64,000 nt of DNA from Bordetella hinzii LMG 13501 (GTDB taxonomy: Bacteria; Pseudomonadota; Gammaproteobacteria; Burkholderiales; Burkholderiaceae_B): contig NZ_LRUJ01000009.1 in assembly GCF_001548475.1 (NCBI RefSeq), positions 1 through 64,000 of the forward strand, given 5' to 3'. The number at the start of each line of letters is the position of its first letter. Position 1 is the first letter of the stretch. The notes below the pieces were generated by a model. It saw nothing but the letters and a program-made list of their open reading frames with translations, searched no databases and had not been told where the DNA came from. The position numbers and the translations under genes were made by a program. Positions 35,223 through 43,285 of this stretch are shown here, one piece after another.

Positions 35223-35316
35223 GGCTCGGCTGAGCGGGCTGGGCGTCTTACCCGGCCACAGACGCGAAAAAAGCGGCCACCTCCCTAGCTCCATCCCCAG
35301 TCCGCTCAGCCGAGCC
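35223..35316. repeat. Large inverted repeat (21-bp arms) downstream of porin
   Basis: The arms 35223-35243 and 35296-35316 are reverse complements at 20 of 21 positions (core GGCTCGGCTGAGCGG versus CCGCTCAGCCGAGCC) and flank 52 bases. The interior has a small GCGTC/GACGC stem next to an A6 run. No target-site duplication is evident. It could be a small non-autonomous element, a 3'-UTR structure or part of a bidirectional terminator. Confidence 0.7.
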
Positions 35317-35328
35317 TGTCGTCGCTGG

Positions 35329-35356
35329 CCCTTCGTCCCGGCACCGGGACGAAGGG
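35329..35356 (+). terminator. Perfect hairpin, terminator-like, after porin
   Basis: CCCTTCGTCCCGG and CCGGGACGAAGGG are perfect 13-bp complements separated by two bases; folded, this gives a 12-bp stem with a 4-base loop. A short TTTT tract follows after seven intervening bases (35364-35367). It lies in the convergent gap before the ferredoxin stop at 35375. It is a probable terminator for the porin, though the T-run is displaced. Confidence 0.6.
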
Positions 35357-35374
35357 CTGGGTGTTTTGGGGGCT

Positions 35375-35683
35375 TCAGTCGGGAAGCTCCACCCAGACCT
35401 GGCCTTCGGCCATCTTGACCGGATAGACGGGCAGCGGCTCGCGCGCCGGTCCATCGAGCACCTCGCCGGTCTTCACATCGAAGACCGCCTGGTGCAAGGG
35501 ACATTCGATACAGCCGTCTTCAAGGTAGCCGTCCGTCATGTAGGCATGCTGGTGCGTACAGATGTTGCCGGTGGCGAAGACAGCGTCGCCCACTTTGCAC
35601 AAGGCGATGTCGCGTCCGGCGATTTCGACGCCCAGCATGGTTTTGCCGTTCAGGTCGGCCGATGCGGCGGGATGCCACGTCAT
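35375..35683 (-). CDS. Rieske [2Fe-2S] ferredoxin
   Basis: A 102-residue Rieske ferredoxin with ligands C42-T-H44 and C61-P-L-H64, of the size and motif spacing of the small electron carriers of three-component ring-hydroxylating oxygenases. It should pass electrons from the FAD reductase at 44958-46181 to the Rieske oxygenase at 37898-39040. It is not in their operon but 43 bases downstream of the divergent LysR gene on the minus strand, so it is probably co-transcribed with the regulator. A GGAG site precedes the ATG. Confidence 0.92.
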   Translation of the reverse strand: MTWHPAASADLNGKTMLGVEIAGRDIALCKVGDAVFATGNICTHQHAYMTDGYLEDGCIECPLHQAVFDVKTGEVLDGPAREPLPVYPVKMAEGQVWVELPD

Positions 35684-35726
35684 GTTGCGGTTCTCCAGTG
35701 TGTGAGTAGAAAGAAAACGTGGGAAA

Positions 35727-36716
35727 TCAGCGGGGTTCGGACAGTTCGACGGCGTAGATGCGCGCCTCGATGGGCTTGGCCGCCGTCACTTCCTGCATCA
35801 CCCGGACGAAAGCCTGTTCGGCGCGCGAGAGCTGCGCCTTGGGGTTGCTGACCAGATAGACGTCGATGGGCGTCGGGTGCTCGAAGGGCGGCAGCCGCCA
35901 CAGCAGGCCATCGCGCACATCGCGCGCGGCCACATGCAGGGGCAGGGCGCCCACGCCCAGGCCGGCCAGCACCATGCGGCGGACTTCCTCCAGGTGGTCC
36001 GATATGCCCCGGAAAGGCATGGCCAGCTTGGCCTGGCGGTACATGCCGTTGATGGTCTGCAGCACTTCCGAGGCGGCCACCACCTTGAACGACACCGCGT
36101 TGTGGCCGGCCAGGTCTTCGAGCTTGAGGCCGCGCTTGCCGAACAGCGGGTGGCGCGGGCCGCAGAACAGGCCGAAGTACTCCTGGTAGAGATGGAAATA
36201 CTCCAGCTCCGCGACTTTGCTGCAGGCCAGCGACACGCCAAAGTTGATGGACCGGTTGAGCAGCGATTCGATCAGCGCCGAACTGGGCTGCAGGCAGATG
36301 TCCAGCGCGACCTGCGGGTAGCGCTGGTGAAAGGTGGCCAGGGTGTCGTCGATGATGTCGCTGACGATGTGGCTGGCCATGTGCAGCTGCAGCGTGCCGG
36401 CGATGGCCGAAGGATCTTCGCCGATAAGGCCGGGGATGTTGCGGATGGTGTGGAAGATCTCGCGGCATTCGCGATGCAGCAGCGCCCCTGTCTCCGAGAG
36501 GCTGAAGCGGGTGGAGCTGCGCTGCACCAGCTGCGTGCCCATGGTCTCTTCCAGGCGCTTGAGCGCGGCGCTGACCGCTGGCTGGGTGCGCCCCAGGATG
36601 TCGGCCGCCGCCGAGATGCCCTGCGCTTCGGCGATCACCAGAAAAGTGCGTAACAGGTTCCAGTCCAGGCTGCGGGCCAGCGAGCTTTCGGTCAGGAGTT
36701 TGGAGACAGGCTGCAT
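35727..36716 (-). CDS. LysR-family transcriptional regulator
   Basis: A 329-residue LysR regulator: LLRTFLVIAEAQGISAAADI and LGRTQPAVSAALKRLEETMG form the HTH, followed by a ligand-binding domain. I chose the ATG at 36716; an upstream ATG at 36767 would add 17 atypical residues encoded by the AT-rich operator region and lacks a ribosome site. It is divergent from the amidohydrolase/Rieske oxygenase/ABC transporter operon, which it probably activates in response to that pathway's substrate, and it precedes the Rieske ferredoxin in its own transcript. Confidence 0.9.
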   Translation of the reverse strand: MQPVSKLLTESSLARSLDWNLLRTFLVIAEAQGISAAADILGRTQPAVSAALKRLEETMGTQLVQRSSTRFSLSETGALLHRECREIFHTIRNIPGLIGEDPSAIAGTLQLHMASHIVSDIIDDTLATFHQRYPQVALDICLQPSSALIESLLNRSINFGVSLACSKVAELEYFHLYQEYFGLFCGPRHPLFGKRGLKLEDLAGHNAVSFKVVAASEVLQTINGMYRQAKLAMPFRGISDHLEEVRRMVLAGLGVGALPLHVAARDVRDGLLWRLPPFEHPTPIDVYLVSNPKAQLSRAEQAFVRVMQEVTAAKPIEARIYAVELSEPR

Positions 36717-36731
36717 CGGAGTTCTAGGGAT

Positions 36732-36772
36732 ATAAATGGTATTTATGATTGGATAATCAAAATCCATTTGAT
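36732..36772. promoter_or_regulatory. Two AT-rich operator-like dyads, lysR / catabolic operon
   Basis: ATAAAT-GGT-ATTTAT (36732-36746, containing a T-N11-A core) and ATCAAA-N5-TTTGAT (36756-36772) lie side by side in the 115-base divergent gap. Their centres are 25 bp apart, about 2.4 helical turns. The block is strikingly AT-rich compared with both flanking genes. It is the likely recognition and activation site pair for the adjacent LysR protein. Confidence 0.6.
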
Positions 36773-36831
36773 TTATATGACACGCTACCGGAACATGCGC
36801 ATCGGGTCAACGATTCAATGGAAGCGTCGCG

Positions 36832-37875
36832 ATGCATGTGGTTTACGCCGATCAACAGCAGCAACATCAGCCCGAGCATTTCATGGTGGCCGGCCGCGTG
36901 CGGCCCAATCCGGATGTCCCGGCGCGCCTGGCCGGGCTGCGCGAAGGCGTGGCGGCCATGGGTTACGCCATCCATGCGCCCGCGGACTTCGGCCTGCAAT
37001 ATCTGAGCCGCGTGCATACGGCGCGCTATCTGGATTTTCTTGAGCACGCGCATGCCTTGTGGTCCCGGCTGCCCAATGCCGGCCCGGAAGTCGTCCCCAA
37101 CGCCCATCCCCGCCGGCCCGATGCGCCCTATCCGCGCGGCATCGTCGGGCGGGCGGGCTTCCATATGTATGACCTGGCCTGCGCCATCGGCCCGCACACC
37201 TGGCAGGCCATGCGCTGGGGCGCCAACAGCGCAGCCAGCGCCGCGCGCGGCGTGGCCCAGGGCCGGATGGACGCGGCCTATGCGCTGTGCCGCTCGCCGG
37301 GCCACCACGCGGGCCCCGAATACGCGGGCGGCTTCTGCTATCTGAACGGAACGGCGGTGGCCGCCGAAGTGCTGCGCGAGCGCTTCGACCGCGTGGCCAT
37401 CATCGACGTCGATGTGCATCACGGCAATGGCACCCAGGACATCTTCTATGCGCGCGGCGATGTGCTGACCATTTCGCTGCATGGCGACACCGCCGAGTTC
37501 TACCCCTTCTATTGGGGCAGCTCCGAGGAGCGCGGCCAGGGCGAAGGCGAGGGCGCCAATCTCAATATTCCGCTGGCGCGCGGCACGGCCGACGCGGCCT
37601 ACCTGGCGCAGCTGTCGGCGGCGCTGGAGCGCGCCTCGCAGTGGGGCGCCCAGGCCCTGGTGGTGGCCCTGGGCTTTGACGGCTATGAGCGCGATCCGCT
37701 GGCCTGGCTGTCCATCAGCACCGACGGCTTCGGGCGCATCGCCCGGGCGCTGGCCGGCCTGGGCCTGCCCACCGTGCTGGTGCAGGAGGGCGGCTATATG
37801 TGCGAAGACCTCGCCGCCAATCTGCGCAGTTTCATGACGAATTTTGAAGCCGCCCACCGTGTGGAGCGGGGTTGA
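36832..37875 (+). CDS. Histone-deacetylase-superfamily amidohydrolase (acetylpolyamine amidohydrolase-like)
   Basis: A 347-residue arginase/deacetylase-fold zinc hydrolase of the class II HDAC / APAH type. The active-site His pair is H158-H159 (RSPGHHAG). The Zn site is D194 and H196 in IIDVDVHHGNGTQ plus D283 in LGFDGYERDPL, and the transition-state Tyr is Y322 in EGGYM. Length and order fit bacterial acetylpolyamine amidohydrolases, which remove acyl groups from amines. It is the first gene of an operon with a Rieske oxygenase and a peptide-type importer, so it probably deacylates an imported amide before or after ring oxidation; the actual substrate is unknown. Confidence 0.9.
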   Translation: MHVVYADQQQQHQPEHFMVAGRVRPNPDVPARLAGLREGVAAMGYAIHAPADFGLQYLSRVHTARYLDFLEHAHALWSRLPNAGPEVVPNAHPRRPDAPYPRGIVGRAGFHMYDLACAIGPHTWQAMRWGANSAASAARGVAQGRMDAAYALCRSPGHHAGPEYAGGFCYLNGTAVAAEVLRERFDRVAIIDVDVHHGNGTQDIFYARGDVLTISLHGDTAEFYPFYWGSSEERGQGEGEGANLNIPLARGTADAAYLAQLSAALERASQWGAQALVVALGFDGYERDPLAWLSISTDGFGRIARALAGLGLPTVLVQEGGYMCEDLAANLRSFMTNFEAAHRVERG

Positions 37876-37897
37876 CATCAATCAAGGGGTGAACACC

Positions 37898-39040
37898 ATG
37901 GCAGTCAAGGAAGTAGCGGTACGCATGTTCGACAAGACCTTCCGCGAGGTGACCCAGGCGTCGCATTCGCCGGGCTTTATCTACCACGACCCGGACGTGC
38001 TGGCGCGCGAGGAAGCGGAGATCTTCCGCCGCGACTGGCTCTGCCTGGCGCGCGAGGACGAGCTGGCCAAGCCGGGCGACTATATGGCCTTGCGCGTGCT
38101 GCGCGACCCGGTGCTGCTGTGCCGCGATGAGGCCGGCACCGTGCGCGCCTATGCCAATATGTGCTTGCACCGGGGCGTGGAGATCGCCACCGGCAAGGGC
38201 AATGCCGAGGAGTTCACCTGTCCTTACCATGGCTGGCTTTATGGCCTGGACGGCGCGCTCAAGGGCGCTTCGTATATGCGCGACGCCGAGGACTTCGACC
38301 GCAAGAATTGCCGGCTGCCCGAGCTGAGCGTGGGCCTGTGGGGCGGTTTCATCTTCGTGTCGCTGGCCAAGGAGCCCGTGCCGTTTGCCGATTTCATCCG
38401 CGACTTCGACGAGAAGTTCGGCTATATCCAGACCGGCCAGCTGAAGGTGGGCCTGCGCGTGGATGCCGAGCTCAAGTGCAACTGGAAGCTGATGGTGGAG
38501 AACTTCATCGACTTCTACCACGTGGGCGTGCTGCACAAAGACTCCATCGGCCGCTTCATGAAAACGGTGGACCTGCCCTATGACCTGCGCGCCAACGGGC
38601 AGGTCTTCATCGATGAATACGACGCCGGCACGCTGTCCAAGTCGGGCGACTTGACGTCGCGGCGCATCCCGGCGCTGGAGGGCAAGTCCGACCGTTATTC
38701 GGCCACCGGCCTGTTGAGCCCCAACCTCAATTTCTTCGTGCGTCCCGACTACATCTCGGTCTACACCAGCTGGCCGACGGGACCGGAGACCATGCGCTTG
38801 TCGGGCATGGTGCTATGGATGCCCGAGACGGTGGACGGCCCGCAGCGCGACCGCGTGGTGGGCGAGTTCAAGGAAATGCTGGACAAGGTGCTGGCCGAAG
38901 ACTTCTCCATGGTCGAGTCGCTGCAGAACGTCACGCGGGCGGCCTCCTTCGTGCCGGGCCGGATGTCGCGCCTGGAGAAAGGGGTGCAGCACTATATCAA
39001 GCACAATCTGGAGCGTCTGTTCGGCGCCGCCGGGGCTTGA
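37898..39040 (+). CDS. Rieske non-heme iron oxygenase, alpha subunit
   Basis: A 380-residue ring-hydroxylating oxygenase large subunit. The Rieske cluster ligands are C89-L-H91 and C108-P-Y-H111; the mononuclear iron motif is E201-N-x-x-D205-x-x-H208-x4-H213, and a C-terminal catalytic domain follows. No beta subunit is adjacent, as in alpha-only oxygenases of the phthalate/carbazole/demethylase type. I chose the ATG at 37898 behind AAGGGGTG. A matching ferredoxin (35375-35683) and reductase (44958-46181) are encoded nearby, completing a three-component system. The target ring or N-/O-methyl group cannot be read from sequence. Confidence 0.95.
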   Translation: MAVKEVAVRMFDKTFREVTQASHSPGFIYHDPDVLAREEAEIFRRDWLCLAREDELAKPGDYMALRVLRDPVLLCRDEAGTVRAYANMCLHRGVEIATGKGNAEEFTCPYHGWLYGLDGALKGASYMRDAEDFDRKNCRLPELSVGLWGGFIFVSLAKEPVPFADFIRDFDEKFGYIQTGQLKVGLRVDAELKCNWKLMVENFIDFYHVGVLHKDSIGRFMKTVDLPYDLRANGQVFIDEYDAGTLSKSGDLTSRRIPALEGKSDRYSATGLLSPNLNFFVRPDYISVYTSWPTGPETMRLSGMVLWMPETVDGPQRDRVVGEFKEMLDKVLAEDFSMVESLQNVTRAASFVPGRMSRLEKGVQHYIKHNLERLFGAAGA

Positions 39041-39042
39041 CG

Positions 39043-39888
39043 ATGGGCGGGCCCATCCAGTATTTCGCCGATGCCGGCGGCATCAATGTGCGCGTGCGCC
39101 AATGGGGCCATGCCGGTCCCGCCGTGCTGTGCGTGCACGGCCTCGGCTCGCATGCCGAGATCTGGGACGAGCTGGGCGCCCGCCTGGCCGCCCAGGGCCG
39201 TGTCTGCCTGGCCATCGACCTGCCGGGCCATGGCCTGTCCTATAAAGGCCCGGATTTCGACTATCGCGCCGCCGGCCATGCCGCCATGCTGGCCCGCCTG
39301 CTCGACAGCCTGGGACAGCAGGCGGTGGACGTCGTGGGTTCTTCGCTGGGCGGCCTGCATGCCGCGGCTTTCGCCACCACGCATCCGGCCCGCGCGCGCA
39401 GCCTGGCGCTGATCGGCGCCGTTGGCCTGGCGCCGCTGGCGCCGCAGCGGCGCGAGTGGACCGCGGGCTATCTGGCGCGGATGGACCGGGACGCGGTGGC
39501 CGAACGGCTGCGCGCGGGCGTGTACGACCCGGCGCGGGTCAGCGAGGCCTATATCGAGGAAACCTGGCGCATGAACAATTCGGCCGGCGCGGCCGAGTCC
39601 TTCGCGGCCATCGGCCGCTATTACCTGGGATCCATCAACGACGACATCCAGACGGACAGGCTGGCCGCCCTGGGCGAACGCCTGCCGCTGATGCTGATCT
39701 GGGGCGAGGACGACGTCACGGTCTCCTACGCCGATGCCCGCCAGGCCGCGGCCCGCCTGCCGCGCGCCCGCTTCGAAGCCTTGCCGCGCACGCGGCACAT
39801 CCCCCATGTCGAGCGGCCCGATGAGGTGGCCCGCTTGCTGTCGCAGCATCTTTCCGCCGTGTCAACGACCGTTCTGGAGTCCGCATGA
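39043..39888 (+). CDS. Alpha/beta hydrolase
   Basis: A 281-residue alpha/beta-hydrolase-fold enzyme. HGLGSHAEIWDEL gives the oxyanion region, AIDLPGHGLS is typical, the nucleophile elbow is VGSSLGG (S101), an acid residue lies in WGEDDVTVSY, and the catalytic His is in RHIPHVERPDE. The style matches C-C or ester hydrolases of aromatic meta-cleavage pathways. It is two bases after the oxygenase gene and overlaps the next (ATGA), so it is translationally coupled within the catabolic operon. It probably hydrolyses an ester, amide or ring-cleavage product; it does not look like NicD. Confidence 0.9.
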   Translation: MGGPIQYFADAGGINVRVRQWGHAGPAVLCVHGLGSHAEIWDELGARLAAQGRVCLAIDLPGHGLSYKGPDFDYRAAGHAAMLARLLDSLGQQAVDVVGSSLGGLHAAAFATTHPARARSLALIGAVGLAPLAPQRREWTAGYLARMDRDAVAERLRAGVYDPARVSEAYIEETWRMNNSAGAAESFAAIGRYYLGSINDDIQTDRLAALGERLPLMLIWGEDDVTVSYADARQAAARLPRARFEALPRTRHIPHVERPDEVARLLSQHLSAVSTTVLESA

Positions 39889-41453
39889 AGCAAGCCGATC
39901 TGTCTTCTTCGCTTACCCGCCGCGATCTCATCAAGGGAGCGGCCACCCTGGGCCTGGGCGCGGCCTGTGGCCTGGTCCTGCCTTTCGGCCAGGCCCGGGC
40001 GGCCGAGACGCCCGTCAAGGGCGGCCGCCTGAAACTGGGCCTGGCCGGCGGCCAGACCACCAATACCCTGGATCCGGCGCGCGGCGGCTTCGGCTCGCCG
40101 GTCGAGCGCACCATCAACTACACCCTGTACAACACCCTGATCGAGATCACGGAAGACGGCCAGGCCATTCCCGAGATCGCCACGCGCTGGGACGTGGGCC
40201 CGGGCGCGCGGGAATGGATCTTCCATATCCGCGAAGGCGTGACTTTCCACAATGGCAAGCCGCTGACGGCCGACGACGTCGTGTTCTCCCTGCGTCGACA
40301 CACCGGACCGGACACCAAGTCGGGCGCCGCCGGCCTGCTCAAGGAAATCACCACGATCGAGAAGGCCGGGCCGATGCAGGTCAAGGTGGTGCACGCCACC
40401 GGCAATGCCGACCTGCACTATCTGCTGTCGGACTACCACCTGAGCATCGTGCCGGACGGCCAGGCCACCATAGATGGCGTGGGCACCGGCCCCTACGTCC
40501 TGCAGCAGTACGAGCCGGGCGTGCGCTTTTTGGCCAAGCGCAATCCCAACTACTGGAAGGAAGGCCGCGCGCACGTCGACGAGATCGTGATCAATGTGGT
40601 CAACGACGACGCCGCGCGCCTGGCGGCGCTGCAGTCGGGCGAGGTGCAGGTCGTCAACCGCCTGGATCCCAAGACGGTCAAGCTGCTTGAGCGCTTGCCC
40701 AGCCTGCGGGTCATCAATGCCAGCGGCAATGCCTTCTATGCCATCAATATGCGGTCGGACCGGGGGCCTTTCGCCAATCCGGACCTGCGCCTGGCCATGA
40801 AGTACGCCATCAACCGCAAGCAGATGCTGGACCGTCTGCTCATGGGCTATGGCTCGCTGGGCAATGACCACGCGGTAGGCCGCTACATGCCCTTCTTCGA
40901 TGCCACGCTGGCGCAGCGCGAGCAGGACCTGGACCGCGCGCGCTTTCACTATAAGAAGTCCGGCCATAGCGGGGCGATCGACCTGCGCACCTCGACGGCG
41001 GCTTTCTCCAGCGCCATCGACATGGCGGTGCTGCTGAAGATGGATGCCGAGAAAGCGGGCATGAACATCAATGTGGTGCGCGAGCCGCAGGACGGCTACT
41101 GGGAGACCGTGTGGCGCTCCAAGGATTTCATGATCACCTATTGGGCCGGCCGCGCCGTGCCGGACCAGATCTTCACCACCGCCTATTTTTCCAAGGCCGC
41201 CTGGAACGACACGCACTGGGCCAACGCCCGCTTCGATGCGCTGCTGCTGGCCGCGCGCACGGAACTGGACCAGGCCAAGCGGGCGCAGATCTACGCGGAG
41301 ATGCAGGCGCTGATGCGCGATGACGGCGGGCCGGTCATTCCGTTGTTCAACAACTTCCTGGACGGGGCCAGCGCCAAGGTGCGCGGCAACCTGGGCGCGC
41401 CCAATATGGAACTGGCCGGCTGCCGCATCGCCGAGCGCTGCTGGCTGGCCTGA
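39885..41453 (+). CDS. Peptide/nickel-type ABC transporter substrate-binding protein (Tat-exported)
   Basis: A 522-residue DppA/OppA-family (SBP_bac_5) periplasmic binding protein. The N terminus carries a twin-arginine signal, TRRDLIK, followed by a hydrophobic stretch ending ARAAE, so it is likely exported folded through Tat. Family blocks include WIFHIREGVTFHNGKPLTAD, YNTLIEITEDGQAIPE and LRLAMKYAINRKQML. It would capture a peptide-like or oligo-amide ligand and pass it to the two permeases encoded next. A strong 10-bp hairpin follows it, suggesting higher expression than the permeases. Confidence 0.93.
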   Translation: MKQADLSSSLTRRDLIKGAATLGLGAACGLVLPFGQARAAETPVKGGRLKLGLAGGQTTNTLDPARGGFGSPVERTINYTLYNTLIEITEDGQAIPEIATRWDVGPGAREWIFHIREGVTFHNGKPLTADDVVFSLRRHTGPDTKSGAAGLLKEITTIEKAGPMQVKVVHATGNADLHYLLSDYHLSIVPDGQATIDGVGTGPYVLQQYEPGVRFLAKRNPNYWKEGRAHVDEIVINVVNDDAARLAALQSGEVQVVNRLDPKTVKLLERLPSLRVINASGNAFYAINMRSDRGPFANPDLRLAMKYAINRKQMLDRLLMGYGSLGNDHAVGRYMPFFDATLAQREQDLDRARFHYKKSGHSGAIDLRTSTAAFSSAIDMAVLLKMDAEKAGMNINVVREPQDGYWETVWRSKDFMITYWAGRAVPDQIFTTAYFSKAAWNDTHWANARFDALLLAARTELDQAKRAQIYAEMQALMRDDGGPVIPLFNNFLDGASAKVRGNLGAPNMELAGCRIAERCWLA

Positions 41454-41456
41454 AGG

Positions 41457-41480
41457 CATGGGCGCGCCCACGCGCCCATG
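41457..41480 (+). other. Intercistronic stem-loop after the binding-protein gene
   Basis: CATGGGCGCG-CCCA-CGCGCCCATG is a perfect 10-bp stem with a 4-base loop, extendable by one G-T and one G-C pair, in the 53-base gap between the binding-protein gene and the first permease. There is no T-run. Such hairpins after ABC binding-protein genes commonly stabilise the upstream message or give partial termination. Confidence 0.65.
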
Positions 41481-41506
41481 TCCGGAATAACAAGGGGGAA
41501 ATCCGC

Positions 41507-42460
41507 ATGACCTTATTGCGATTGATCGGGCGCCGGCTGGTCTGGGCCCTGATCACTTTATGGCTGGTATCGGTGTTCATCTTCATGGCTGTCGAACTCA
41601 TGCCCGGCGACGCGGCCGAGGCGCTGCTGGGCAAGGACGCCACGCCGCAGGCCGTGGAGAACCTGCGCCGGGCCTTGCGCCTGGACGAGCCCGCCACCAC
41701 CCGCTATCTGGCGTGGCTGGGCGACATGGCCGCCGGCAATGCCGGCCAGTCGCTGGTGACGGGCATGCCCATCGCGCCGGTGCTGGGCGAGCGGCTGGGC
41801 AATACCCTTTTTCTGGCCGTCAGCGCGGCGCTGGTCGCCGTGCCGCTGGCGCTGGCCCTGGGCCTGCTGTCGGCGCTCAAGCAGGGCACGGCGGCCGACC
41901 GCGTCATCTCGGTGGTGTCGCTGGCCTCGATCTCCTTTCCGGAGTTTTTCATGGGCTATGTGCTGCTGCTGGTGTTCGGCCTGCAGCTGGGCTGGCTGCC
42001 GGTGCTGTCCACCGTCAATCCGGATATGGCGCTGGGCGAGCGGGTATTGCGCATCGTGCTGCCGGCGCTGACCCTGGTCTGCATGGTCATGGCCTACATG
42101 ATGCGCATGACCCGCGCGGCCGTCATCAACGTGCTGTCCCATCCCTATATCGAGATGGCCCGGCTCAAGGGCTGCAGCCCCGGCCAGATCGTGCTGCGCC
42201 ACGCCTTCATCAACGCGGTCGGACCGGTCATCAATGTGGTGGCCATCAGCCTGGCCTATCTGGTGGTGGGGGTGGTGGTGGTCGAAGTGATCTTCACCTA
42301 TCCGGGCATGGGCCAATGGATGGTGGACGCCGTGTCCAAACGCGATATCCAGGTCGTGCAGGTCTGCGGCCTGGTCTTCGGCGCCGCCTATATCGGCCTG
42401 AACCTGGTGGCCGATGTCACGGCCCTGGCTTTCAACCCCAAACTGAGGCACCCGCGATGA
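41507..42460 (+). CDS. ABC transporter permease (DppB/OppB type)
   Basis: A 317-residue integral membrane permease with six predicted helices, a conserved N-terminal cap (LLRLIGRRLVWALITLWLVS, VELMPGDAAEALLG) and the cytoplasmic EAA-type loop YIEMARLKGCSPGQIVLRHA that docks on the ATPase. The C-terminal part VVVVEVIFTYPGMGQWMVDA is the DppB signature region. It pairs with the following DppC-type permease, whose start overlaps its stop (ATGA). It forms the inner-membrane channel for the ligand bound by the upstream Tat-exported protein. A GGGGGAAA site precedes the ATG. Confidence 0.94.
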   Translation: MTLLRLIGRRLVWALITLWLVSVFIFMAVELMPGDAAEALLGKDATPQAVENLRRALRLDEPATTRYLAWLGDMAAGNAGQSLVTGMPIAPVLGERLGNTLFLAVSAALVAVPLALALGLLSALKQGTAADRVISVVSLASISFPEFFMGYVLLLVFGLQLGWLPVLSTVNPDMALGERVLRIVLPALTLVCMVMAYMMRMTRAAVINVLSHPYIEMARLKGCSPGQIVLRHAFINAVGPVINVVAISLAYLVVGVVVVEVIFTYPGMGQWMVDAVSKRDIQVVQVCGLVFGAAYIGLNLVADVTALAFNPKLRHPR

Positions 42461-43284
42461 CGGCGATGATGAATGCCCTGGCCGCCTTCCGGCGTTCGGG
42501 CGCGGTGACGCGCATTGCCTTGCTGGTGCTGGCGCTGGTGGTGCTGGCCGTGATCGCCGGGCCCTGGCTCTGGCCGGTGGGCGCCGACGACATGGTGGGC
42601 GAGCCCTGGAGCCCGATGAGCTGGGCGCATCCCTTCGGCACCGACCAGTTGGGGCGCGACATGCTGGCGCGCGTGATCGAGGGTGGGCGCAACAGCCTGG
42701 CCCTGGCCGCTGTGATCGCCGCCGGCGCCTTCGCGCTGGGCACGGGGCTGGGCCTGGTGGCCGCCTTTTGCTCGGGCGCCGTCGATGCGGTGCTCTCGCG
42801 CGTGGTGGACTTGCTGATGTCGTTTCCGCCGCTGATCTTCGCCTTGCTGGTGATCTCGCTGCTGGGCAATTCCATTCCGGTCCTGATCGCCGTGCTGGTG
42901 CTGTTCGAGTGCCTGCGCATCTTCCGGCTCACCCGCTCGCTGGCCATGGATATCGCCGTGCAGGACTATGTAGTGGCCGCCCGGCTGCGCGGCGAAGGCC
43001 TGGGCTGGCTGCTGGGCCGCGAACTGCTGCCCAACGCCATGGGGCCGCTGGCTGCCGAGCTGGCCATCCGCTTCATGTTCAGCCTGCTGTTCATCAGTTC
43101 GCTCAGTTTCCTGGGCCTGGGCGTGCCGCCGCCGGCCGCCGACTGGGGCGGGATGGTGCGCGATAACGCGCCGGCCATCGGCTTCGGCCTGACCGCGCCG
43201 CTGTTTCCGGCGGGCATGATCGCCGTCGTGGCGGTCTGTGTGAATTTGCTGGCGGACGCCCTGCTGCGCCGCAAGGATGCTTGA
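42457..43284 (+). CDS. ABC transporter permease (DppC/OppC type)
   Basis: A 275-residue permease with an N-terminal helix, the DppC block HPFGTDQLGRDMLARVIEGG, the cytoplasmic EAA-type loop YVVAARLRGEGLGWLLGREL, and FLGLGVPPPAADWGGMV near the end. The start ATG at 42457 overlaps the DppB-type stop; the same frame stays open upstream through that gene, but this is a shadow. It is the second half of the heterodimeric channel and is followed two bases later by the fused ATPase gene. Confidence 0.94.
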   Translation: MTAMMNALAAFRRSGAVTRIALLVLALVVLAVIAGPWLWPVGADDMVGEPWSPMSWAHPFGTDQLGRDMLARVIEGGRNSLALAAVIAAGAFALGTGLGLVAAFCSGAVDAVLSRVVDLLMSFPPLIFALLVISLLGNSIPVLIAVLVLFECLRIFRLTRSLAMDIAVQDYVVAARLRGEGLGWLLGRELLPNAMGPLAAELAIRFMFSLLFISSLSFLGLGVPPPAADWGGMVRDNAPAIGFGLTAPLFPAGMIAVVAVCVNLLADALLRRKDA

Positions 43285-43285
43285 G

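Noticed and set aside
39043-39888. Alpha/beta hydrolase as NicD (N-formylmaleamate deformylase)
   Set aside because: The sequence around the N terminus and nucleophile does not resemble NicD as I recall it, and no nicC, nicF or nicT is nearby.
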